From Gammaproteobacteria bacterium (GTDB taxonomy: Bacteria > Pseudomonadota > Gammaproteobacteria > Xanthomonadales > Rhodanobacteraceae), in contig JAJPJT010000062.1 in assembly GCA_021324095.1 (NCBI GenBank), positions 1 through 52,092 of the forward strand: DNA of 52,092 nucleotides, read 5' to 3'. Under the pieces are notes generated by a model. That model saw only the letters and a list, made by a program, of their open reading frames with translations, searched no databases and was not told where the DNA came from. This document shows, in pieces, positions 18,554 through 26,566 of the stretch. The position numbers were made by a program, and so were the translations under genes. The first letter of the stretch is position 1, and each line of letters starts with the position of its first letter.

Positions 18554-20482
18554 ATGGCCGATGACCAGCGTCCCGCCCAGAAAGCTTCCGATCCGAATGC
18601 CGCCAAGCCAAAGCCGGCGGTGACGCCGCACGCGACGGCCGCACCCCGCAACGAACGCGCAAGCGCGACCACGACGGAAGCCTCCGCCAACCAATTGACG
18701 ACATCGGACAAGGCCCGTTCCCGCGGCGGCACGCTGCGGGTACTGGGCATGCTGTGGCCGTACATCCGCGGCTTTCCGGTGCGCATGGCGATTGCCGCGG
18801 CGCTGCTGGTGATCGCGAAGATGGCGACGGTGTACGTGCCAATCGCATTCAAGGACATCGTCAACCACCTCGACCCGCGCATCGCCGCGCTCACCGTGCC
18901 GATCGCGCTCATCGCGCTGTACGGCGTACTGCGCCTGATCGGCGCGCTGTTCGGGCAGCTTCGCGACACCGTGTTCGAACGCGTCAGCCAGCGCGCGATG
19001 CGTGCGTCGGGACTCGACGCGTTCCGGCATCTGCACCAGCTTTCGCTGCGTTTCCACCTCGACCGCCACACCGGCGGCGTCGGACGCGATATCTCGCGCG
19101 GCACCCGCGGCGTCTACAACCTGCTCGGCTGGGTGGTGTTCAACATCGTGCCCACCATCTTCGAGATCGCGGTGGTGATCGCGTTCATGCTGCGCGCGCT
19201 GGACTGGCGCTATGCCATCGTCACGCTGGTGACGATGGCGGTCTACATCGCCGTCACGATCTGGATCACCGAATGGCGCACCGCCGGCGTGCGCGTGATG
19301 AACGATGTCGAGAGCCTCGCCAACGCGCGCGCGGTGGACAGTCTGCTCAATTACGAGACGGTGAAGTATTTCGGCAACGAGGAATTCGAGGCGCGCCGCT
19401 ACGACGCCGACCTGCGGCGCTACGAGGATGCCGCGGTGAAAACCGAGTCCTCGCTGGCGGTGCTGAATGGCGCGCAGGCCCTGGTGATCGCGATCGGCGT
19501 GACCGTGCTGATGGCGATGGCCGCATCCGAGGTGGTCACGCACAAACTTTCGGTCGGTGACATCGTGATGGTGAACGGCTGGCTGCTGCAGCTCGCGATC
19601 CCGCTCAACATGCTGGGCTTCACCTGGCGGCAGATCAAACAGGGCGTGATCGACATGGAACACATGTTCTCCCTGCTGGACGAGCATGCCGAGGTGCAGG
19701 ACGCGTCGGACGCGAAACCGCTGGCGACGCACGGCGGCGAAGTGCGTTTCGAGCACGTGTCGTTCCGCTACAACCCGGACCGCGCGATCCTCAACGACAT
19801 CGACTTTACGATTCCGCCGGGCAAGACACTGGCGGTGGTGGGCGAAACCGGCGCCGGGAAGTCCACCCTGTCGCGCCTGCTGTTCCGCTTCTATGACGTC
19901 ACCGGCGGGCGCATCACGATCGACGGGCAAGACATCCGCGACGTCACGCAGGAATCACTGCGTGCCGCCATCGGGATCGTCCCGCAGGACACCGTGTTGT
20001 TCAACGATACCATTTACTACAACATCGCCTACGGCCGCACCGGTGCCAGCCGCGGCGAGGTGGAAGCCGCGGCGCGTGCCGCGCACATTCACGATTTCGT
20101 GGTGTCCCTGCCGCAGGGCTACGACACCACGGTCGGCGAGCGGGGATTGAAACTTTCGGGCGGCGAAAAGCAGCGCGTCGCCATCGCACGCGCGCTGCTG
20201 AAGAACCCCGCCATCCTGGTATTTGACGAGGCGACCAGCGCGCTCGACACACGCACCGAAAAGATCATCCAGGCGGAGCTGGCCGAAATTGCGCGCGGCC
20301 GCACCACCCTGATCGTCGCGCACCGGCTGTCGACCATCGTGGATGCCGACCGCATCCTGGTGCTGGACCGTGGCCGCATCGTCGAAAGCGGCACCCACGC
20401 GGAGTTGCTCGCGTCGGGAGGCCGCTACGCCGCCCTGTGGTCCATGCAGGCACAGCGGACTTTCGAGCCGGTCCCGGCGTGA
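18554..20482 (+). CDS. ABC exporter, Atm1/HMT1-like half-transporter
   Basis: 642 residues. A low-complexity, Ala/Thr/Pro-rich N-terminus (~res 1-55) precedes a six-helix type-1 exporter TMD (~res 70-360) with the Atm1-like segments NYETVKYFGNEEFEARRY and TWRQIKQGVIDMEHMF. The NBD contains Walker A GETGAGKS (~430-437), signature LSGGEKQ (~534-540), Walker B ILVFDEA (~554-560) and the H-loop AHRLST. The NYETVKYFGNE motif marks the Atm1/HMT1 group, which in the family exports glutathione-bound metal or sulfur species. It functions as a homodimer. The start ATG has no clear Shine-Dalgarno sequence. Confidence 0.93.
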   Translation: MADDQRPAQKASDPNAAKPKPAVTPHATAAPRNERASATTTEASANQLTTSDKARSRGGTLRVLGMLWPYIRGFPVRMAIAAALLVIAKMATVYVPIAFKDIVNHLDPRIAALTVPIALIALYGVLRLIGALFGQLRDTVFERVSQRAMRASGLDAFRHLHQLSLRFHLDRHTGGVGRDISRGTRGVYNLLGWVVFNIVPTIFEIAVVIAFMLRALDWRYAIVTLVTMAVYIAVTIWITEWRTAGVRVMNDVESLANARAVDSLLNYETVKYFGNEEFEARRYDADLRRYEDAAVKTESSLAVLNGAQALVIAIGVTVLMAMAASEVVTHKLSVGDIVMVNGWLLQLAIPLNMLGFTWRQIKQGVIDMEHMFSLLDEHAEVQDASDAKPLATHGGEVRFEHVSFRYNPDRAILNDIDFTIPPGKTLAVVGETGAGKSTLSRLLFRFYDVTGGRITIDGQDIRDVTQESLRAAIGIVPQDTVLFNDTIYYNIAYGRTGASRGEVEAAARAAHIHDFVVSLPQGYDTTVGERGLKLSGGEKQRVAIARALLKNPAILVFDEATSALDTRTEKIIQAELAEIARGRTTLIVAHRLSTIVDADRILVLDRGRIVESGTHAELLASGGRYAALWSMQAQRTFEPVPA

Positions 20483-20514
20483 CCGACACTTGCGCGTAAC
20501 CAAAGTTTACGTTG

Positions 20515-20524
20515 CGACACGTGT
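20515..20524. promoter_or_regulatory. perfect 10-bp palindrome upstream of the 255-aa gene
   Basis: GACACGTGTC lies 109 bp upstream of ATG 20633. A second near-perfect 20-bp palindrome (20574-20593, CCGGAGAGGGCCCTTTCCGG, one mismatched pair) falls closer to the gene and could be a leader hairpin. Operator function is only a guess. Confidence 0.25.
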
Positions 20525-20632
20525 CCCGGCGGTTTCCCCTGCCTAGACTGGCACGCGCGTTGCAGCTACCGGTCCGGAGAGGGCCCTTTCCGGTCCGGCC
20601 ATGGCCGTATTGGATTCAAAAGGAATACCGAT

Positions 20633-21400
20633 ATGCAAGCTCACGACGAAGTCAGTTTCGATCCGGATCCGGTCATCCCGCCTGCTCCCCGCACCACGGC
20701 AGCCGGTCTCGAAGCGTGGCTTTCCGGCATGCACGACGACGAGCCGCTCGATCAGGGTGAACCGGACATCGTGGCGAGCACCGAGCCGGCAGCGATGGTG
20801 ACTCCGGATCCCGCGGAAATCGGCCCCGTCAACGCGGCCGAGGCGCTGGCACTGAATACGTTCTCCACCCCGCGCAAGCTGACCGGACCCGATGGCGCGG
20901 AACTCATCGTGGACCCGGAGCGGAACGTTTACCACTTCGAAACCACCTCGCTGAAGCCGCTTGCGCCGCTCCTGCAGCAATCCGCCTCGGCGTGGACGCC
21001 GGTCTACTCCGAAACCATGCACGCGGCGCGCACGGCGAATCCGGCCCAGCCGCTGGAACGCTTGCGCTGGTATGCCGGGCTGATCGCCACGCCGGGCATC
21101 CTGAGCCGCAAACTGAGCCGCACGGAACGCTACAAATTGTCGGGCTGGCCCGAAACCGAGCGCGAATTTCCGAAGCACTTCCGCATCGCCAAGGCGATGC
21201 TGAAGGATCCCGCGACAGCCGATGAAATCACGGCCGCATCAGGGATGCCCTACGAGGAGGTGGTCGACTACATCAACGGCTGCCACGCCGGCGGTCGGCT
21301 AGAAGTGGCCGCTGCCGCACAGGATCCGGAAACCGCGCCGGGACCTTCGCGTCGCGAGCGCCTGTTCGCGGTGCTCAACAAGCCGCTCTTCGGCCGCTGA
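20633..21400 (+). CDS. Conserved hypothetical protein (255 aa), possible TFP/Xanthomonadales family
   Basis: 255 residues, soluble, with no signal peptide or TM helix. The first ~75 residues are acidic, Pro-rich and probably disordered (FDPDPVIPPAPR...). From ~res 80 a folded part has LIVDPERNVYHFET, and from ~140 ERLRWYAGLIATPGILSRKLSRTERYKLSGWPETEREFPKHF split across helices. Residues ~195-225 (KDPATADEITAASGMPYEEVVDYINGCHA) look like a winged-helix or DprA-like HTH. I do not recognise a named family. AAGGAATACCGAT precedes the ATG and an intrinsic terminator follows, so it is monocistronic. Confidence 0.75.
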   Translation: MQAHDEVSFDPDPVIPPAPRTTAAGLEAWLSGMHDDEPLDQGEPDIVASTEPAAMVTPDPAEIGPVNAAEALALNTFSTPRKLTGPDGAELIVDPERNVYHFETTSLKPLAPLLQQSASAWTPVYSETMHAARTANPAQPLERLRWYAGLIATPGILSRKLSRTERYKLSGWPETEREFPKHFRIAKAMLKDPATADEITAASGMPYEEVVDYINGCHAGGRLEVAAAAQDPETAPGPSRRERLFAVLNKPLFGR

Positions 21401-21421
21401 ACGGAGCAGGATGATCGCAAG

Positions 21422-21450
21422 GCCGCGCGGCGCGATCCGCGCGGCTTTTT
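21422..21450 (+). terminator. intrinsic terminator after the 255-aa gene
   Basis: A perfect 9-bp stem GCCGCGCGG/CCGCGCGGC with a 6-base loop is followed immediately by TTTTT. This is a textbook Rho-independent terminator, 21 bp past the stop codon. Confidence 0.9.
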
Positions 21451-21463
21451 CATGGGAGCGGCC

Positions 21464-23887
21464 TCACGCCGTCCTTTCGAGCCGCGTCGAGCGCAGCCGC
21501 AGCGCATTGGACACCACCGACACCGACGACAGGCTCATCGCCAGCGCCGCGATCATCGGCGATAACACGATCCCGAACGCGGGATACAGCACGCCCGCCG
21601 CGATCGGAATCCCGATGGCGTTGTAGACGAACGCGAAGAACAGATTCTGGTGGATGTTGCGCACGGTGGCCTGCGACAACACACGGGCGCGGGCGATCGC
21701 CGACAGCTCGCCTCTGACTAGGGTCACCTGCGCGCTCTCCATCGCGACGTCGGTGCCGCTGCCCATCGCGATGCCGACATCCGCGGCGACCAGCGCCGGT
21801 GCGTCGTTGATCCCGTCGCCCGCCATCGCGACCCGGCGATCTTCCCGCCGCAGGCGCTCGACCACCGCAGCCTTGTCCTCGGACGAGACATCCGCATGGA
21901 CCTCTTCGATGCCGAGCGCGCGTGCAACCGCCTGCGCGGTGACGCGGTTGTCGCCGGACAGCATCACGATCCGCAAGCCTTCCGCCCGAAGCGCGGCGAG
22001 CGCGACGGGGGTGTCATCCTTGATGCGATCGGCGATCGCCAACAGCGCGGCCACTTTTCCGTCGATCGCCAGGAACATCACCGTCGCGCCTTCGCCGCGC
22101 AACGCGTCGGCGTGTGTCGTCATGGCGTCGTCCAGTGGCACGCCGGCAGCGTGTATCAACGCGGCGTTGCCGAGTGCAGCGTCGTGTCCTTCCACGCGCC
22201 CACGCACGCCCTGCCCCGTCATGGTCTGGAAATCCCCGACCGCCGGAATCGCGATGCCGCGCTCTTCCACCGCGGCAATGATCGCCCGCGCCAGCGGATG
22301 CTCGCTCGGACGTTCCAGCGCGGCGGCGAACGCCAGCGCGCGTGGTTCATCGAAGCCGCCGAGCGCTTCCACCGCACGCAATGACGGCTTGCCCTCGGTC
22401 AAGGTGCCGGTCTTGTCCACGACCAGCGTGTCGACCTCGCGCAACGCTTCGATGGCCGCAGCGTCCCGGAACAGCACGCCAGCGCAAGCACCGCGCCCGC
22501 TCGCGACCATGATCGAGATCGGCGTCGCCAGGCCCAGCGCACAGGGACAGGCGATGATCAGCACCGACACCGCCGCGATCAGGGCGTGCGTCCACCGAGG
22601 GTCGGGTCCGATCGCGGCCCAGGCGATGAACGCCAGCACCGCGACCGTGACCACCGCGGGCACAAACCAACTGGCGACGCGATCGGCGATGCGCTGCAGC
22701 GGCGCCTTGCTGCGCTGTGCGCGCGCCACCAGCGCGACGATCCGGGACAGCATCGTCTCCGCGCCGACGCGCTGCGCGCGCATCGTCAGTGCACCATCCT
22801 GATTGATGGTGCCAGCCGTTACGCCATCGCCCGCCGCCTTCGCGACCGGCATCGGTTCGCCGGTCAGCATCGCTTCGTCGACATGGCTCGTGCCTTCGAT
22901 TACCTCGCCGTCCACCGGCACGCGCTCGCCGGGGCGCACGCGCAGCACGTCGCCGGACTTCACTTGATCGAGCGGGACATCCGCCTCGCTCCCATCGGGA
23001 GCGATGCGGCGCGCCATCTTTGGCGCGAGGTCGAGCAGCGCACGCAACGCCGAGCCGGTGCGGCGGCGAGCCCGGAATTCCAGGAAGTCGCCCATCGTCA
23101 CCAGCGTCACGATCACCGCGGCGGATTCGAAGTACACGCCAACGGTTCCGTGCGCATCGCGAAAACTCGCCGGGAACAGGCCGGGCGCGAGGAACGCGAT
23201 GGCGCTGTACACCCAGGCGACGCCGGTGCCCAGCGCGATCAACGTGTACATGTTGGGATTCCACGGTTTCAGCGAGCGCCAGCCGCGCGCAAAGAACGGC
23301 GACCCGCCCCACAGCACCACCGCGGTGGCGAGCACGGCTTCGATCCAGGCCGCGATCGATCCCCATGGCGGCACAAAGTGCCAGCCGAACAGGTGTGGCC
23401 CCATCGCCAGCAGGAATACCGGAACGGTGAGCGCGACCAGCGCCCAGAAACGTGAAGCCATCGCATGCAGTTCACCGTCGTCCGCGGCGCCCGCCGCGGG
23501 CAGCAACGGCTCGAGCGCCATTCCGCATTTCGGGCAGTGGCCGGGGCCTATTTGCTGTACCTCGGGATGCATCGGGCAGGTGTAGAGGCTGCCCGCCGGC
23601 ACCGCCGCTTCGGCCGCCACGGTCTGCGTGCCGCCCCCGGATGCGAGATAGCGCGCCGGGTCAGCCACGAATTTTTCGCGGCAAGGCGCGGAGCAGAAGT
23701 GGTAAGTGTGGCCGGAATGCACAGCGCGATGCTTCGAGGTGTGCGGATCGACCGTCATCCCGCAGACCGGGTCGATCGCGCTTTGCGCAATCGGGCTGAT
23801 GGAGTCGCCTGCACACGCGGGATGCGTTTCCGGCGCCGCACTGCCGCAGGAAGAACGGCCGCGGTCATGGTCGTAAGGCGCGCTCAC
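21464..23887 (-). CDS. copA: Copper-translocating P1B-type ATPase with YHS and HMBD domains
   Basis: 807 residues. The N-terminus has a YHS domain ([17 protein letters not shown], ~res 39-80), then a short heavy-metal-binding segment ([22 protein letters not shown]) instead of the usual ferredoxin-like HMA repeats. The ATPase core has the TM metal motif CPC (first Cys ~447), DKTGTLTEG (Asp ~491), SEHPLARAI and [10 protein letters not shown]. This is the P1B-1 Cu+ efflux type. The start is the GTG at 23887, which overlaps the merR TGA (GTGA) and follows GGGAGG by 7 bases, giving translational coupling to the regulator. Confidence 0.95.
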   Translation of the reverse strand: MSAPYDHDRGRSSCGSAAPETHPACAGDSISPIAQSAIDPVCGMTVDPHTSKHRAVHSGHTYHFCSAPCREKFVADPARYLASGGGTQTVAAEAAVPAGSLYTCPMHPEVQQIGPGHCPKCGMALEPLLPAAGAADDGELHAMASRFWALVALTVPVFLLAMGPHLFGWHFVPPWGSIAAWIEAVLATAVVLWGGSPFFARGWRSLKPWNPNMYTLIALGTGVAWVYSAIAFLAPGLFPASFRDAHGTVGVYFESAAVIVTLVTMGDFLEFRARRRTGSALRALLDLAPKMARRIAPDGSEADVPLDQVKSGDVLRVRPGERVPVDGEVIEGTSHVDEAMLTGEPMPVAKAAGDGVTAGTINQDGALTMRAQRVGAETMLSRIVALVARAQRSKAPLQRIADRVASWFVPAVVTVAVLAFIAWAAIGPDPRWTHALIAAVSVLIIACPCALGLATPISIMVASGRGACAGVLFRDAAAIEALREVDTLVVDKTGTLTEGKPSLRAVEALGGFDEPRALAFAAALERPSEHPLARAIIAAVEERGIAIPAVGDFQTMTGQGVRGRVEGHDAALGNAALIHAAGVPLDDAMTTHADALRGEGATVMFLAIDGKVAALLAIADRIKDDTPVALAALRAEGLRIVMLSGDNRVTAQAVARALGIEEVHADVSSEDKAAVVERLRREDRRVAMAGDGINDAPALVAADVGIAMGSGTDVAMESAQVTLVRGELSAIARARVLSQATVRNIHQNLFFAFVYNAIGIPIAAGVLYPAFGIVLSPMIAALAMSLSSVSVVSNALRLRSTRLERTA

Positions 23888-24321
23888 GGGCGATCCTCCC
23901 CGCCCAGCGCGCGCAGGATCGGGCAGTGCTCGAGCGCGCCGTGTCCGGGGCATGCGTCGATGAGTTGCCTGAGGCCGCGCTTCACGCGCTGCAGTTCGCG
24001 GATGCGTTGCTCGACCTGGTCCAGCCGCGCCTCGGCGCGTCGCTTGACGTTTTTCACGCCGCGCTCGCGGTCCGTCGAAAGGGCCAGAAGCTCGCGGATC
24101 TCCTCCAGTGTGAAACCAAGATCCTTGGCGCGCCGGATGAAGCGCAGACGCTCTATGGTGCCGGTCCCGTACTCGCGATAACCCGAGGCGCGCCTGGGCG
24201 GCTCGGGCAAAAGGCCCTCGCGCTCGTAGTAACGGATGGTGTCGATGCGGACACCGGCCCGGCGCGCGACCGCGCCGATGGTGAGGTGTTGTCCGGTTTG
24301 CCGCTCAATGGATATGTTCAT
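23884..24321 (-). CDS. MerR-family heavy-metal regulator (CueR/HmrR type)
   Basis: 145 residues. N-terminal MerR HTH ([26 protein letters not shown]), a dimerisation coiled coil (~res 80-118) and a metal-binding loop [13 protein letters not shown] with the Cys pair spaced C-x8-C. In the family this loop binds Cu+ or a similar thiophilic ion and twists the promoter into an active form. It is the first gene of a merR-copA operon: its stop overlaps the copA start by 4 bp. It is autoregulated through the long-spacer operator immediately upstream. Confidence 0.92.
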   Translation of the reverse strand: MNISIERQTGQHLTIGAVARRAGVRIDTIRYYEREGLLPEPPRRASGYREYGTGTIERLRFIRRAKDLGFTLEEIRELLALSTDRERGVKNVKRRAEARLDQVEQRIRELQRVKRGLRQLIDACPGHGALEHCPILRALGGEDRP

Positions 24322-24327
24322 GCGGCC

Positions 24328-24360
24328 ATCCTAAACCCTTGACCGTGGTCCAGAGTCAAG
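24328..24360 (-). promoter_or_regulatory. MerR-type operator/promoter for merR-copA
   Basis: On the minus strand the -35 TTGACT and -10 TAGGAT are separated by 20 bp, longer than the standard 17, as in MerR-activated promoters. The spacer carries the dyad CTTGAC...GTCAAG (24338-24360). The -10 (24328-24333) ends only 7 bases before the merR ATG at 24321, so transcription should start at or next to the start codon. Confidence 0.85.
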
Positions 24361-24374
24361 TGTTTGGGATGAAC

Positions 24375-24413
24375 AAACGCCGCCCGATCGCCGAGCGCGA
24401 TCCGGCGGCGTTT
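24375..24413 (-). terminator. terminator between cytochrome c and merR
   Basis: AAACGCCGCC-c-GATCGC pairs with GCGATC-c-GGCGGCGTTT across a 5-base loop, a 16-bp stem with one C/C bulge and flanking A/T ends. It follows the cytochrome gene on the minus strand and precedes the merR promoter, insulating the two. Confidence 0.75.
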
Positions 24414-24428
24414 GGCAGAACAGAAGAG

Positions 24429-25025
24429 TCAGTGCGTGCTGGATGCAGAGGGCGGCGCAACAACCGTGGCAGGCGGCATGGGCGCGGACGCGGCACTAGA
24501 CGGCGCAGACTCCTGCCCTTCCATTCCCGCTGCATTCGCGGTCAGGGCATGAAACTCCGCCGCACTCATCTTCGGCTGCTTCTGCAGATATGCGACCATC
24601 GCCCAGATCTCATGGTCTCCATGGCTCTTCCCCCATGCCGGCATGGCGGTCATCTTGAGACCATGCTTGATGATCCAGAACGCCTCGGCGGGGTTGGGCG
24701 CGAACCGTGTGAGGTTCGGCGGCGTCGGGTACAAGCCTTCGCGCAAATCCGAATGATCCAGTCCGGGCGCCAGATGGCAAGCCACGCACATCTTCGAATA
24801 ATGCTCCGCGCCCAACTTGACCAAGGCAGGATCGTCGAGGTTGGGCGGCGTGATGTCCGCCGCGCGCTTGTCCACTGTGTGCTCGCGCAGGAATCCAATG
24901 GCCTGCTTCGTGACGCCCCAGTGCGGCACGTCGGCTCCGACCTGGTACGCACCCGTAAAGGCCACGACGAAATAGGCGATGATCCCGATGATGATCCAGA
25001 CAATCAGCGCACCGATGAAACGCAT
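24429..25025 (-). CDS. Membrane-anchored monohaem cytochrome c
   Basis: 198 residues. An N-terminal TM anchor (res ~3-24, ALIVWIIIGIIAYFVVAF) is not followed by a cleavage site. The haem motif is C80-V-A-C83-H84, with a Met axial ligand probably in MTAMPAWGKSHGD (~res 125). A periplasmic class-I fold ends in EIWAMVAYLQKQPKMS, and an Ala/Pro/Ser tail of ~35 residues follows. Likely an electron carrier or an electron-transfer subunit of a dehydrogenase; no partner gene is adjacent. Confidence 0.88.
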   Translation of the reverse strand: MRFIGALIVWIIIGIIAYFVVAFTGAYQVGADVPHWGVTKQAIGFLREHTVDKRAADITPPNLDDPALVKLGAEHYSKMCVACHLAPGLDHSDLREGLYPTPPNLTRFAPNPAEAFWIIKHGLKMTAMPAWGKSHGDHEIWAMVAYLQKQPKMSAAEFHALTANAAGMEGQESAPSSAASAPMPPATVVAPPSASSTH

Positions 25026-25189
25026 GGCAATCTCCCGTGAGTGTCCGCGGCCGTGACCGAAGTGGCTGCAATCCTACACTTGGCCTGCAATCGATGCAGA
25101 GAGCCGCTTTGGCGTCCGCAGGCAATGCGCAATGCACGGGTGACGGCAAGCGTGTCGACAACGCATGATGCAGGCTGGCATCTTCGACA

Positions 25190-25287
25190 GGTCGAGCACA
25201 CGAGGCTTGCGACAGTCCGGGGGACTGTCGCGCCGCGGGTGAGGAGGAGGCGTGGATGCCGACTGGACGGTCGCGCCAAGGATGGTT
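25190..25287 (+). repeat. tRNA-associated ~98-bp repeat, copy R1
   Basis: It shares about 85% identity by eye with 25711-25808 on the other strand. It contains a perfect 10-bp hairpin, GCGACAGTCC-GGG-GGACTGTCGC (25209-25231), then GTGAGGAGGAGGC and TGGATGCCGACTGGACG. It ends 22 bp before tRNA-Arg(UCU), in the same orientation. It lies in the 284-bp gap between the cytochrome and the tRNA; the first half (25026-25189) shows nothing recognisable. Confidence 0.8.
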
Positions 25288-25309
25288 TCTTGCCAAAATG
25301 CCCAGCAAC

Positions 25310-25387
25310 GCGCCCGTAGCTCAATCCGGATAGAGCATCGGCCTTCTAAGCCGACGGTTGCTGGTTCGATTCCAGTCGGGCGCGCCA
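25310..25387 (+). tRNA. tRNA-Arg (UCU)
   Basis: A complete cloverleaf: acceptor GCGCCCG/CGGGCGC, anticodon stem TCGGC/GCCGA with loop CTTCTAA (anticodon TCT), T-loop TTCGATT, and an encoded CCA. It reads AGA codons, and by wobble AGG, which are rare in such a GC-rich genome. Confidence 0.97.
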
Positions 25388-25404
25388 GCTTGCAATCGAA
25401 ACAA

Positions 25405-25481
25405 TGGTCGGGGCAGAGGGATTCGAACCCCCGACATCCAGCTCCCAAAGCTGGCGCTCTACCAGACTGAGCTATACCCCG
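25405..25481 (-). tRNA. tRNA-Pro (UGG)
   Basis: Acceptor CGGGGTA/TGCCCCG (one G-U), anticodon stem CCAGC/GCTGG with loop TTTGGGA (anticodon TGG), T-loop TTCGAAT, and an encoded CCA. The C1-G72 first pair is typical of bacterial tRNA-Pro. It is convergent with tRNA-Arg(UCU), 17 bp away. Confidence 0.97.
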
Positions 25482-25571
25482 ATGCTCACGCAATAAACGT
25501 GGCAATGGCTTGCAATGGTACGTTCGCGCAGCTACGCGGGTCAACGCGCCGGGACGCACGCCCAACCCTGA

Positions 25572-25610
25572 AACGACGAAGCCGACGGGAATGCCGTCGG
25601 CTTCGTCGTT
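25572..25610 (-). terminator. terminator of tRNA-Arg(ACG)
   Basis: A perfect 17-bp stem AACGACGAAGCCGACGG/CCGTCGGCTTCGTCGTT with a 5-base loop lies 3 bp past the CCA end of tRNA-Arg(ACG). On the minus strand it is followed by TTT. The rest of the gap to tRNA-Pro (25482-25571) shows nothing else. Confidence 0.85.
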
Positions 25611-25613
25611 GAA

Positions 25614-25690
25614 TGGCGCGCCCGGAGAGATTCGAACTCCCGACCACCAAGTTCGTAGCCTGGTACTCTATCCAGCTGAGCTACGGGCGC
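25614..25690 (-). tRNA. tRNA-Arg (ACG)
   Basis: Acceptor GCGCCCG/CGGGCGC, anticodon stem CCAGG/CTTGG with loop CTACGAA (anticodon ACG, the inosine-modified arginine tRNA), T-loop TTCGAAT, and an encoded CCA. The R2 repeat ends 20 bp upstream of its first base. Confidence 0.97.
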
Positions 25691-25710
25691 ATTGAAACTG
25701 ATGTACTTCG

Positions 25711-25808
25711 AACCGTCCATGGTGCAAACGTCCAGTCGGCATCCATGCCTCCTCCTCACGCTCGGCGCGACAGTCCACCGGACTGTCGCAAACGCCTCGC
25801 GTTCGACC
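25711..25808 (-). repeat. tRNA-associated ~98-bp repeat, copy R2
   Basis: The minus-strand counterpart of 25190-25287. Its hairpin GCGACAGTCC-GGT-GGACTGTCGC differs from R1 only in the loop, and the GTGAGGAGGAGGC and TGGATGCCGACTGGACG blocks are conserved. Like R1 it points at a tRNA-Arg gene and ends ~20 bp before it. It directly abuts a duplicated tRNA 5' fragment on its other side. Confidence 0.8.
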
Positions 25809-25833
25809 AGCTGAGCTACGGGCGCATTGAAAC
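25803..25833 (-). pseudogene. tRNA-Arg 5' fragment (duplicated)
   Basis: On the minus strand, GTTTCAAT-GCGCCCGTAGCTCAGCTGG repeats the leader plus the acceptor and D-arm of the intact tRNA-Arg(ACG) at 25614-25690, then diverges to repeat R2 instead of continuing the tRNA. No anticodon arm is present, so it is non-functional as a tRNA. The rest of 25834-25888 shows nothing. Confidence 0.75.
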
Positions 25834-25888
25834 GCTCAAGCGAGCCGCGAATTATCCGTGGTCGCTGCAATCACGTCAACGAACGAAC

Positions 25889-25982
25889 TGGCGGAGAGGG
25901 AGGGATTCGAACCCTCGATCAGGCTTTGTGGCCCGATACTCCCTTAGCAGGGGAGCCCCTTCGGCCTCTCGGGCACCTCTCC
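25889..25982 (-). tRNA. tRNA-Ser (GCU)
   Basis: A class-II tRNA of 94 bases with a long variable arm. Acceptor GGAGAGG/CCTCTCC, anticodon stem CTCCC/GGGAG with loop CTGCTAA (anticodon GCT, codons AGC/AGU), T-loop TTCGAAT, and an encoded CCA. It lies downstream of csrA on the same strand, a linkage common in gamma-proteobacteria. The 115-bp gap to csrA shows no other feature. Confidence 0.97.
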
Positions 25983-26097
25983 GAATCATTTTCGACGTGC
26001 ATCGCGGCTGTGCCGTCAACCAGCATGCAGCGTGCAATTGGCGGGCCGCTCAGGGTAAATGCATACCCCACCGGGTAAAGCGACAGCACGTCACGCG

Positions 26098-26325
26098 TCA
26101 GCTATTGGCCGCTTCGTGCTTGACCGGACCATCACCGGACTCGGCACCCGCGCCGCCCGCATGCTCCTGCTGGATGCGCTGATAAATCTCTTCACGGTGA
26201 ACGGCAACATCTTTCGGAGCCGTGATGCCGATGCGCACCTGGTTGCCCTTGACGCCCAAAACCGTAACCGTTACCTGGTCGCCGATCATCAAGGTTTCCC
26301 CCACGCGGCGAGTCAAAATCAACAT
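26098..26325 (-). CDS. csrA: Carbon storage regulator CsrA/RsmA
   Basis: 75 residues: the CsrA core of ~60 ([43 protein letters not shown]) plus a Gly/Ala-rich tail. The dimeric protein binds GGA motifs in mRNA leaders and controls carbon metabolism, motility and biofilm. RNA-binding L4 and R44-equivalent residues are present. GGAG lies 8 bases before the ATG. The 241-bp gap to alaS contains a small dyad (26505-26520, GTATCC/GGATAC) and must hold the csrA promoter. Confidence 0.97.
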   Translation of the reverse strand: MLILTRRVGETLMIGDQVTVTVLGVKGNQVRIGITAPKDVAVHREEIYQRIQQEHAGGAGAESGDGPVKHEAANS

Positions 26326-26566
26326 GACAGAAACTCCGTGTACTCGGGTAGCTTCGACCCGAAACTGACTTGCGCGTTCCCCTCCGGACTGCGCTGCATC
26401 GCATTAAAAGGCGACCGCGACCCCGCGCGGGCAAGCCGCGACTATTCTGGTTTCTCCGTCACCCGCACCAGAACGGGTGCAGGCAATCGGTGCAATTGAC
26501 GATAGTATCCGAGCGGATACGGTTCACGCAACGAAACAGGCGTGACTTCTGGCAGGGTCCGGTCCG

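Noticed and set aside
25209..25231. Hairpin in R1 considered as an intrinsic terminator for the cytochrome gene
   Set aside because: The cytochrome gene runs away from it, there is no T-run, and the whole 98-bp block recurs at R2, so it is a repeat element.
25803..25833. An additional functional tRNA-Arg
   Set aside because: Only leader, acceptor 5' strand and D-arm are present; no anticodon or T-arm follows.
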